A stretch of 64,000 bases of DNA from CADEED01 sp035765415 (GTDB lineage: Bacteria > Pseudomonadota > Gammaproteobacteria > Steroidobacterales > Steroidobacteraceae), in assembly GCA_035765415.1 (NCBI GenBank), contig DASTXR010000133.1:76953-140952 (forward strand), read 5' to 3'. The notes beneath the pieces are model-generated. The model did no database searches. It saw nothing but the letters and a program-made list of their open reading frames with translations, and had not been told where the DNA came from. A program made the translations under genes and the position numbers. How positions within the stretch are numbered: the first letter of the stretch is position 1; each line of letters opens with the position of its first letter. This document shows, piece after piece, positions 7,368 to 14,359 of this stretch.

Positions 7368-8552
7368 TTAGAGCATGCGTGGCAGGGGTTGGCCACGCAG
7401 CGAGTGAGAGGTGTGTTTGATCGCGATCAGGATATCCCCCACATTCGTGCCGGTGGGCCCGGTGTGCACGAGATCTTCGGCCGCTTCGAGTGCCGTGCCG
7501 GAATCGAACTCGCCCCATGCGCGCTCGACGTCGCAACCCGCGAGCGTCGCGCGCCCGATCGTTTCCGCGTCGACGATGGCGCCCGCGTCTTCGGTCGGTC
7601 CGTCGGTGCCATCGGTGCCCGCGGACAGCAGCATCCACGGCTCTCCGGCGCGCAGTTGCCGCGCGAAACTCAACGCCAGATGTGTATTTCGTCCGCCGCG
7701 TCCATGGTGTTGCGGCAGCGTGACCGTGGATTCGCCGCCCCAGACCAGTCCATCGCGCTCGCTGGCGCGCAGCCGCGCGAGAAGTTCGGCGGCCACCTGG
7801 CCCGCATCGCCGGCGAACCGCGCCGGTACGACCTCGAGCGCGATCCCGTGCGAGATCGCGGCGTCGCGCACCGCATTCACCGCGGTTTCGACCGTGGCGA
7901 TCACGTGCCTTTCGATGCCGTCGGCGACCCCGGCATCGTGTCCTAACAACCCCGAGCCGATCACGTCCGGATCGTCACCGGGCACGTCCGACATGAACAG
8001 CGCCAGCGCGCGGCGACCGCGCAGCAGGCGCGCGATCCCGCCGCCCTTGATGCGCGACAGCCGTGAGCGCGCGAGGTTCAGGCGGGCGATGTCCCAGCCG
8101 CTTGCGAGTCCCTCCACGTTGAGCGCCATCACGTCTTCGAGCGAGACGCCATCGCGCAACGCTTCGACGAGGCTCGAGCTCCCGCCCGATATCAGGAACA
8201 GCGGAAAGTGGTCTTCGCGGAGGTTTTGCACACGGTGCTCGAGCTCGGAACCATTACTCAGGCTGCGCAGGTCGGGTACGGGATGCGCGCTTTGCAGCTG
8301 CATCACGCCCGAAGTCCGGTCGAGCTCGGGGTCGGTGTGACCGTCCTTGGTGATGACGATCATGCGCGCGACCCGCGACCCCAGCGCGATCTGCGCGCCG
8401 CGCGCCATCGAGCTCGCCGCCTTGCCCACGGCGAATACTTCGATGAGTGCAGGCAGCTCTGCCTGGCGCAGGTAACGCTCGACGCTGGCGCGCCCGTCGA
8501 CGGCGCGCAACGCGGCGTCGAATACATCGAGCAGGATGCGACGCGCGTTCAT
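7368..8552 (-). CDS. Glycerate 2-kinase (MOFRL family)
   Basis: A 394-residue protein of the GckA/TtuD family that phosphorylates D-glycerate to 2-phosphoglycerate. Seen motifs are FAVGKAASSMA and HPVPD near the N-terminus, ISGGSSSLVE, SDVPGDDPDVIGSGL, and in the C-terminal MOFRL part WGGESTVTLP, GRGGRNTHLAL and SAGTDGTDGPTEDAGA. It sits 30 bases after purF and 10 bases before the receiver-kinase gene, so probably shares their transcript. It may link glyoxylate or serine carbon flow to central metabolism, but the context does not show which. Confidence 0.93.
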   Translation of the reverse strand: MNARRILLDVFDAALRAVDGRASVERYLRQAELPALIEVFAVGKAASSMARGAQIALGSRVARMIVITKDGHTDPELDRTSGVMQLQSAHPVPDLRSLSNGSELEHRVQNLREDHFPLFLISGGSSSLVEALRDGVSLEDVMALNVEGLASGWDIARLNLARSRLSRIKGGGIARLLRGRRALALFMSDVPGDDPDVIGSGLLGHDAGVADGIERHVIATVETAVNAVRDAAISHGIALEVVPARFAGDAGQVAAELLARLRASERDGLVWGGESTVTLPQHHGRGGRNTHLALSFARQLRAGEPWMLLSAGTDGTDGPTEDAGAIVDAETIGRATLAGCDVERAWGEFDSGTALEAAEDLVHTGPTGTNVGDILIAIKHTSHSLRGQPLPRML

Positions 8553-8582
8553 GGAATCGGGCCGTCCTTGCCCGCGGATCGG

Positions 8583-10091
8583 TCAGCTCTTGACGACCCT
8601 GAGCGCCGACTTGTCGCCGTCACGCCGCGAGGCCTTGGCCATGTCGGAGCGTTCGGACTGCAGCCGCGCCAGGTATTCGGGAGTGACATCGCCGGTGACG
8701 TAGTGGCCGGAGAAGCACGAGGTGTCGAATTCCTTGATGCTGGAATGATCGTGCACGCAGGCCTGGATGAGGTCTTCGAGGTCCTGGTAGATCAGCCAGT
8801 CGGCGCCGATGAGCTTGGCGACTTCCGACTCGCTGCGATTGCTGGCGACGAGCTCGCTGGCGGCCGGCATGTCGATGCCGTAGACGTTCGGGAATTTCAC
8901 GGGCGGCGCCGCCGAGGCGAAATACACCTTCTTCGCGCCGGCCTCGCGGGCCAGGTCGATGATCTGCGCGGAGGTGGTGCCGCGCACGATGGAGTCATCC
9001 ACGAGCAGCACGTTCTTGTTCCTGAATTCGAGGTCGATGGCGTTGAGTTTGCTGCGCACCGATTTCGAACGCTGCTCCTGCCCCGGCATGATGAACGTGC
9101 GGCCCACGTAGCGGTTCTTCACGAACCCTTCGCGGTACTTCACGTCGAGACGCTGCGCCACCTGCATGGCGCTGGTGCGGCTGGTGTCGGGAATCGGGAT
9201 GACCACGTCGATGTGGTGATCGGCGCGTTCGCGCAGGATCTTTTCCGCCAGCCGCTCGCCCATGCGCATGCGCGCGCGGTGCACGGAGATGTTGTCGATC
9301 AGCGAATCGGGCCGCGCGAAGTACACGTATTCGAAGATGCACGGCGCGTGTTTGGTGGTGGCCACGCACACCTGCGAGTGCAGGCGGCCGTGCACGTCGA
9401 TGTACACCACTTCGCCGGGCGCCACGTCGCGCACGAGCTTGAAGCCCAGCATGTCGAGCGCCACGCTTTCGGAGGCGAGCATCCACTCGGCGCCCTTCGG
9501 CGTCTCGCGCTGCCCCAGCACCAGCGGGCGGATTCCGTTGGGATCGCGGAACGCGAGCAGACCGTGGCCGATGATCATGGCGATGACGGCGTATCCGCCG
9601 CGGCAACGCCGATAGACCGCGCTGACCGCGGCGAAGATGTCCGCCGGCGTGACGCGTGGCGTGCCGACGCGCTGCAGCTCGGAAGCCAGCACGTTGAGCA
9701 GCACTTCGGAATCGGAGCTGGTGTTGAGATGGCGCCGGTCTTCACGCTCGAGCACTTCGCCGAGCTCGCGCGCGTTGGTGAGATTGCCGTTGTGCGCGAG
9801 GCAGATGCCGTAAGGCGCGTTCACGTAGAACGGCTGGGCTTCGGCGGCGCTGTCGCAGCCGGCGGTCGGATAACGGACATGCCCCATGCCGACGTTGCCC
9901 TTGAGCTCCTGCATGTGATGCTGCTCGAAGACGTCGCGAACGAGGCCCTGGCCCTTGCGCACGAACAGCTCGCCTTCAGCGACGGTGGCGATGCCTGCTG
10001 CATCCTGGCCGCGGTGCTGCAGCACCGTCAGAGCGTCATAGATGCGTTGATTGACTCCGCTCGTTCCGACGATTCCGGCGATACCGCACAT
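8583..10091 (-). CDS. purF: Amidophosphoribosyltransferase
   Basis: First enzyme of de novo purine synthesis, making phosphoribosylamine from PRPP and glutamine. The start is ATG at 10091 because MCGIAGIVG places the catalytic Cys directly after the initiator Met, as in all PurF; the frame continues upstream as a cvpA shadow. The N-terminal Ntn glutaminase domain has LQHRGQDAAGI and CLAHNGNLTN. The C-terminal PRTase domain has VVIPIPDTS and VLLVDDSIVRGTT, the PRPP loop. Length is 502 residues. It follows cvpA by 13 bases, the classical cvpA-purF pair. Confidence 0.97.
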   Translation of the reverse strand: MCGIAGIVGTSGVNQRIYDALTVLQHRGQDAAGIATVAEGELFVRKGQGLVRDVFEQHHMQELKGNVGMGHVRYPTAGCDSAAEAQPFYVNAPYGICLAHNGNLTNARELGEVLEREDRRHLNTSSDSEVLLNVLASELQRVGTPRVTPADIFAAVSAVYRRCRGGYAVIAMIIGHGLLAFRDPNGIRPLVLGQRETPKGAEWMLASESVALDMLGFKLVRDVAPGEVVYIDVHGRLHSQVCVATTKHAPCIFEYVYFARPDSLIDNISVHRARMRMGERLAEKILRERADHHIDVVIPIPDTSRTSAMQVAQRLDVKYREGFVKNRYVGRTFIMPGQEQRSKSVRSKLNAIDLEFRNKNVLLVDDSIVRGTTSAQIIDLAREAGAKKVYFASAAPPVKFPNVYGIDMPAASELVASNRSESEVAKLIGADWLIYQDLEDLIQACVHDHSSIKEFDTSCFSGHYVTGDVTPEYLARLQSERSDMAKASRRDGDKSALRVVKS

Positions 10092-10104
10092 TCGGTTCAG
10101 GTCC

Positions 10105-10611
10105 TCAGGTTGAGACGGAGGTTTTGGGCAAGTCGAGCCGCTCGAGTTCTTCGCCGACGATGCCGCGCAATGCACCGGCGACGCCGATGGCATATGGCAT
10201 CAGGCGCGATTTCTTCCAGCGCGGGTCTTCGTCCATGCGCAGCGCCTGGATGGCGATGGTGAAGGCACCGACGATGACCACGCCCCGGATGATGCCGAAG
10301 ACGAAGCCCAGGAATCGATCCATGCCGGCGAACATGGAGACGCGAACGTAATGTCCAAGTACCGCGCTCACCGCGCCGCCCAGCAGGAGCACACCGACAA
10401 AGATGATGGTACGCGCCGCCCAGATGCGCAGCGGAGACCCCACCAGCACGCCGCCCAGCATGGTTTCGAGCGAAGGCGCGAAGACCCATGCGAGCACGAT
10501 GGCGAGAAACCAGGTGATGACCGCGATGGCTTCGCGGAGCAGGCCTCGGACCAGGCCCATGATGGAAGAGAGAATGAGTATTGCGAGGATTATGTAGTCG
10601 ACTGCGATCAT
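10105..10611 (-). CDS. cvpA: CvpA family inner-membrane protein
   Basis: A 168-residue membrane protein with four likely transmembrane helices: about residues 5-22, 28-45, 65-88 and 103-120. The opening DYIILAILILSSIMGLVRG is typical of CvpA, linked to colicin V production and envelope stress. It is first in the cvpA-purF pair. The ATG at 10611 follows a leader of about 32 bases from a TACAAT box. Confidence 0.93.
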   Translation of the reverse strand: MIAVDYIILAILILSSIMGLVRGLLREAIAVITWFLAIVLAWVFAPSLETMLGGVLVGSPLRIWAARTIIFVGVLLLGGAVSAVLGHYVRVSMFAGMDRFLGFVFGIIRGVVIVGAFTIAIQALRMDEDPRWKKSRLMPYAIGVAGALRGIVGEELERLDLPKTSVST

Positions 10612-10650
10612 TCGATGAGTCAGGCCACGGCGCCTTTGAGCAGGCGCGGC

Positions 10651-10656
10651 ATTGTA
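10651..10656 (-). promoter_or_regulatory. Putative -10 box of cvpA-purF
   Basis: GTACAAT then GCCGCGCC on the minus strand, 39 bases before the cvpA ATG, in the 88-base gap after dedD. It resembles the boxes before glyA and purL. Confidence 0.45.
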
Positions 10657-10699
10657 CTCGACGATCCTCGCCGATAGCAGTGAAGTAGCAGCCAGCCCG

Positions 10700-11368
10700 T
10701 CACGAAATCGGCACGATGGCGCCCGGCTGGCCTATTCGCCGAAGCTGGGCGGCCAGGGCCTCGGCTTGTTCGCGATCACGGGTTGGCCCTACTCGAACCC
10801 TGTAGAGCTCGCGCCCGCCGCTCTTGATAGGCGCCACGAATGCTGCGAATCCCTTTGCTGTCATATCGCGGACGAGCCGATCCGCGTTGTCGCGGCTGCC
10901 GAAGCTGCCGAGCTGCACCGCAAAGCTGCCCCGCGCGACGGGGGCCGCGGCAGCGGGCTTCTGAGCTTCGACACGCGGCGCGGGTTGTTCGACCGGCACC
11001 TGCTGTGCCACCGGCGCAGACGTGGTGGCGGGCGGCGGAGGCGCAACCGCGGGTGGCGGTTCAACCGCCGCAGGCGCCGCTTGTTCGCCGGGCTTCGCCA
11101 GCTGCGGCTGTTCGCTCACGGGCGCAGGTGCAGGTGCAGGTGCAGGTGCAGGCAACGCGACCGCGGGCTGCGTTGCCGGCTGCTCCGACGCCGGCGCCGC
11201 GGAGTTTGCCGCACTGAGATCGATCGTGTAGCGGCGCATGCCTTCTTCGGCCGGTGTGCCCGCCACGTCCGCGCCGCGCGGCCCGGTGAGTATGTAGGGC
11301 ACCAGCAGCACGAACAGCGCAACCAGGATGATGGCGCCCGTCAGTCGTTGCTTGGCTCGCAAATCCAT
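10700..11368 (-). CDS. dedD: SPOR-domain cell-division-type protein (DedD-like)
   Basis: A 222-residue single-span protein: a basic N-terminus, one transmembrane helix (about residues 10-27, GAIILVALFVLLVPYIL), a long Pro/Ala-rich linker and a C-terminal SPOR domain from about residue 145 (FAVQLGSFGS through YRVRVGPTRDREQAE). SPOR domains bind glycan strands lacking stem peptides at the septum. Its place between folC and cvpA matches E. coli dedD. It starts 8 bases after the folC stop. The linker is partly encoded by a hexanucleotide repeat. Confidence 0.92.
   Translation of the reverse strand: MDLRAKQRLTGAIILVALFVLLVPYILTGPRGADVAGTPAEEGMRRYTIDLSAANSAAPASEQPATQPAVALPAPAPAPAPAPVSEQPQLAKPGEQAAPAAVEPPPAVAPPPPATTSAPVAQQVPVEQPAPRVEAQKPAAAAPVARGSFAVQLGSFGSRDNADRLVRDMTAKGFAAFVAPIKSGGRELYRVRVGPTRDREQAEALAAQLRRIGQPGAIVPIS
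11124..11152. repeat. Hexanucleotide tandem repeat (GCAGGT)n inside dedD
   Basis: Four perfect GCAGGT units and a partial fifth lie in the dedD linker and encode a Pro-Ala run. Because the unit is 6 bp, gain or loss would change linker length by two residues without a frameshift. Confidence 0.9.
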
Positions 11369-11376
11369 GAGGCGAA

Positions 11377-12636
11377 CTATAGCCCAAGGAATTCGAGCGC
11401 CGGCCCGACCGTGAGGAAAGATCCGAAGACGAGGATGCGATCGCCGGGACGCGCCGCGTCGCGAGCCGCTCGGCAACCGGCGGCCACATCGGCCGCGTGC
11501 GCCAGGATGTGCGCATCGCGCGGCAGATGCGCCGCGAGATCGGCAGTGGGCACGGCGCGCGGACCGTCGAGTGTCACGAGCACCCACGCGTCGATGCCCG
11601 CGCTCAAGGCCGCCATGATCCCCGGCACGTCCTTGTCGCCGAGAATTCCGCACACCGCGATGGTCCGCGCGGGCGGCAACGCGCGCAGATTCGCAGCCAG
11701 CCCGAGCGCGGCCGGCACGTTGTGCGCCACATCGAGAACCCATTCGACTTCGCCCGGCACACGCTGGAAGCGGCCGCGAAGCCGCACGTCGCGCAAGGCG
11801 CGGCTGACGTTCGTGTGCGTGAGCTCGATGCCTCCGGCGGCGACGATGGCCGCGAGCGCGGTGGCGGCATTGGCCGTCTGGTGAACGCCGGCGAGCGCGG
11901 GGCACGGCAAATCGCGCAACGACACCGCACCGTATTCGAAGTCCCAGGTCGCTTCTCCGGCGGAGGACCGCGAATGGAAGAAGTAGTCGCGATCGGGCAC
12001 CACGGCGCGTGCGCCCACTTCCTCGATGACGGTCCACACACTGCGCGGAACATCGGCGGTGCCGAGCACCGCTGGCCGCCCCGCGCGAAAAATGCCGGCC
12101 TTTTCGCGGCCGATGGCTTCGAGCGTGTGGCCCAGCCAGTCGACGTGATCGATGCCGATCGAGCAGACCACGGCCACGTCCGCGTCGATGATGTTGGTGG
12201 CGTCGAATCGCCCGCCGAGCCCCACTTCGAGCACCGCCACGCCGACACGAACGCGGCGGAAGAGATCCAGCGCCGCGAGCGCGTTGTACTCGAAAAACGT
12301 GAGCGTGATGTCGCCGCGCGCGGCATCGATGCGTTCGAAGGTTTCGATGAGGCCGGCATCGTTGACCTCGACGCCATCGACGCAGATGCGCTCGTTGTAG
12401 CGTGCCAGGTGCGGCGAGGTGAAGCGCCCGCAGTGCAGGCCGGCCGCCCGCAACAACGCGTCCAGGAACGCGACCGTCGAACCCTTGCCGTTGGTTCCGC
12501 CGACGGTGATCACGCGGTATTTCGGCGTGAGCAGGTCGAGCCGGCGCGCGACTTCGCGCACCCGGCTCAGGCTCAGGTCGATGGCGCGCGGATGTGATCG
12601 CTGCTGCTGCTCGAGCCACTCGGCCAGCGAGCGCAT
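11377..12636 (-). CDS. folC: Bifunctional folylpolyglutamate/dihydrofolate synthase
   Basis: A 419-residue Mur-ligase-like ATPase that makes dihydrofolate and adds glutamates to folates. The P-loop region VGGTNGKGST (residues 45-54), FTSPHLARYNER, EVGLGGRFDATN, GIDHVDWLG and LDVAHN are all present. It lies 10 bases after accD in the conserved accD-folC-dedD order. Confidence 0.96.
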   Translation of the reverse strand: MRSLAEWLEQQQRSHPRAIDLSLSRVREVARRLDLLTPKYRVITVGGTNGKGSTVAFLDALLRAAGLHCGRFTSPHLARYNERICVDGVEVNDAGLIETFERIDAARGDITLTFFEYNALAALDLFRRVRVGVAVLEVGLGGRFDATNIIDADVAVVCSIGIDHVDWLGHTLEAIGREKAGIFRAGRPAVLGTADVPRSVWTVIEEVGARAVVPDRDYFFHSRSSAGEATWDFEYGAVSLRDLPCPALAGVHQTANAATALAAIVAAGGIELTHTNVSRALRDVRLRGRFQRVPGEVEWVLDVAHNVPAALGLAANLRALPPARTIAVCGILGDKDVPGIMAALSAGIDAWVLVTLDGPRAVPTADLAAHLPRDAHILAHAADVAAGCRAARDAARPGDRILVFGSFLTVGPALEFLGL

Positions 12637-12646
12637 GTGGAGCGCC

Positions 12647-13531
12647 CTAACTGGCGGGCGCAGGGACCGCGGGCGCCGCGGGAGGCTGGCGCATGAGCAG
12701 TCGCAACACGCCGCCGAGGCGCTCGCGCATGTCGCGGCGATCGACGATCAGGTCGAGTGCGCCGTGTTCGAGCAGGAATTCACTGCGCTGGAAACCTTCC
12801 GGCAATGTTTCGCGCACGGTCTGCTGGATGACGCGCGGACCCGCGAAGCCGATGAGCGCCCGCGGTTCGGCCACGTTGAGGTCGCCGAGCATCGCGAGGC
12901 TGGCGGAAACGCCACCGGTCGTCGGATCGGTGAGCACGGATATGAATGGCAGCCGTGCCTGCGCCAGACGCGCCAGCGCGGCACTGGTCTTGGCCATCTG
13001 CAACAGCGAGAACAACGCCTCCTGCATGCGCGCGCCACCACTCGATGAGAAACACACGAGCGGCGCCTTGATCTGGATGCAGTGATCGACCGAGCGCTTG
13101 AATCGCTCTCCCACCACCGACCCCATCGAGCCGCCGAGAAATTTGAATTCGAAAGCACAGGCGACGATGGGCAGGGATTCCAGCGTACCGGCGATGGCGA
13201 TGAGCGCGTCGCGCTCGCCCGTGGCCTTCTGGGCCGCGGCGAGCCGATCGCGGTAGCGTTTGTTGTCGCGAAACTTGAGCGGATCTTCGGGCGACACCTG
13301 GGCGCCGATCTCCGTCTGCCCGCCTTCATCGAGAAACCGGCTCAGGCGCTCGCGGCCGCCGATGCGCATGTGGTGGCTGCACTTCGGGCAGACATTCAAG
13401 TTGCGCTCGAGCTCGGCGCGGTACAACACGGCGTCGCAGGCCGAGCACTTTATCCACAGACCCTCGGGCACCGAACGCGTGCGGCGCTCGGTCTTGATCC
13501 GGGAGGGCATGATTTTCTCGAACCAAGACAT
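12647..13531 (-). CDS. accD: Acetyl-CoA carboxylase carboxyltransferase subunit beta
   Basis: A 294-residue carboxyltransferase subunit for malonyl-CoA synthesis, working with AccA (not in this window). The N-terminal zinc ribbon is seen at Cys29, Cys32, Cys48 and Cys51 (CSAC and CPKC). Crotonase-type motifs include GGSMGSVVGE, SSSGGARMQE and DPTTGGVSAS. The C-terminus ends in a short Pro/Ala tail. It follows truA by 15 bases. Confidence 0.97.
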   Translation of the reverse strand: MSWFEKIMPSRIKTERRTRSVPEGLWIKCSACDAVLYRAELERNLNVCPKCSHHMRIGGRERLSRFLDEGGQTEIGAQVSPEDPLKFRDNKRYRDRLAAAQKATGERDALIAIAGTLESLPIVACAFEFKFLGGSMGSVVGERFKRSVDHCIQIKAPLVCFSSSGGARMQEALFSLLQMAKTSAALARLAQARLPFISVLTDPTTGGVSASLAMLGDLNVAEPRALIGFAGPRVIQQTVRETLPEGFQRSEFLLEHGALDLIVDRRDMRERLGGVLRLLMRQPPAAPAVPAPAS

Positions 13532-13546
13532 GTCGGTGGGCGACCC

Positions 13547-14359
13547 CTATTCGAAAGTGCGGCCGATGATAGCGGATTGCGACAGGTTCCCAATATGGGC
13601 AGCGCCTGGCAGCCCGAACTCCACGGGGTAGCGAACGGCCGAAAGGTACAGCCCGTCCGGCGGTGCGGTCGCGGCATTGGTCTTGCGGTCGCGGCTCGCG
13701 AGCACGGCCACAACCCTCTCGGGCGGCGATTCACCATGGCCCACCGACATCAGCAGGCCGGCGACGTTGCGCACCATGTGGTGGAGAAAGGCGTTGGCGG
13801 TGATCTCGAGCGTGAGCCACTCCGCGCTGCGTGTGACATCGAGGCGCTCCACGGATCGAAAAGGGGACTTGGCCTGGCACTCCACCGCGCGGAACGCGCT
13901 GAAGTCGTGCTCACCCACCAGCACCTGCGCCGCCGCGTGCATGCGCGCCGCATCGAGCGGGCGCCGCTCCCAGGTGGCCCGGCCCGCGGCCAGCGCCGAA
14001 CGGGAGTCGCGATTGAAGATGACGTAGCGGTAACTGCGCGCGGTGGCGCTGAAGCGCGCATGGAACTGCTCGGGCACTTCGCGAACCCAGGCGACGCTCA
14101 CGTCGTTGGGTAGATAGCTGTTGGCGCCGAGGCGCCAGCTGCGCTCGCTGCGCACGGCCGCGCTGTCGAAATGAACCACCTGCGCCAGGGCATGGACGCC
14201 CGCGTCGGTGCGACCGGCGCAGACGCAGGCGACGGGCGCATCCGCCACGCGCGACAGCGCGCGCTGCACCGCGTCCTGGACGGTTTGAAGACCGGGTTGG
14301 TACTGCCAGCCGGAGTACGCACGGCCGTCGTACTCGAGGCCGGCTGCGAACCGCGGCAT
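13547..14359 (-). CDS. truA: tRNA pseudouridine(38-40) synthase
   Basis: A 270-residue TruA. The catalytic aspartate is Asp52 in AGRTDAGVHA, the N-terminus has LEYDGRAYSGWQ, and NAFLHHMVRN is the late conserved motif. It isomerises uridines 38-40 of the tRNA anticodon arm. Its ATG directly abuts the fimV stop codon, with no base between, so coupled translation is likely. Confidence 0.97.
   Translation of the reverse strand: MPRFAAGLEYDGRAYSGWQYQPGLQTVQDAVQRALSRVADAPVACVCAGRTDAGVHALAQVVHFDSAAVRSERSWRLGANSYLPNDVSVAWVREVPEQFHARFSATARSYRYVIFNRDSRSALAAGRATWERRPLDAARMHAAAQVLVGEHDFSAFRAVECQAKSPFRSVERLDVTRSAEWLTLEITANAFLHHMVRNVAGLLMSVGHGESPPERVVAVLASRDRKTNAATAPPDGLYLSAVRYPVEFGLPGAAHIGNLSQSAIIGRTFE

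Noticed and set aside
8208..10262. 684-codon open frame antisense to glycerate kinase and purF
   Set aside because: Its product is rich in Ala, Arg, His and Val without any motif, as expected from GC-rich antisense reading, and it lies over two clear genes.
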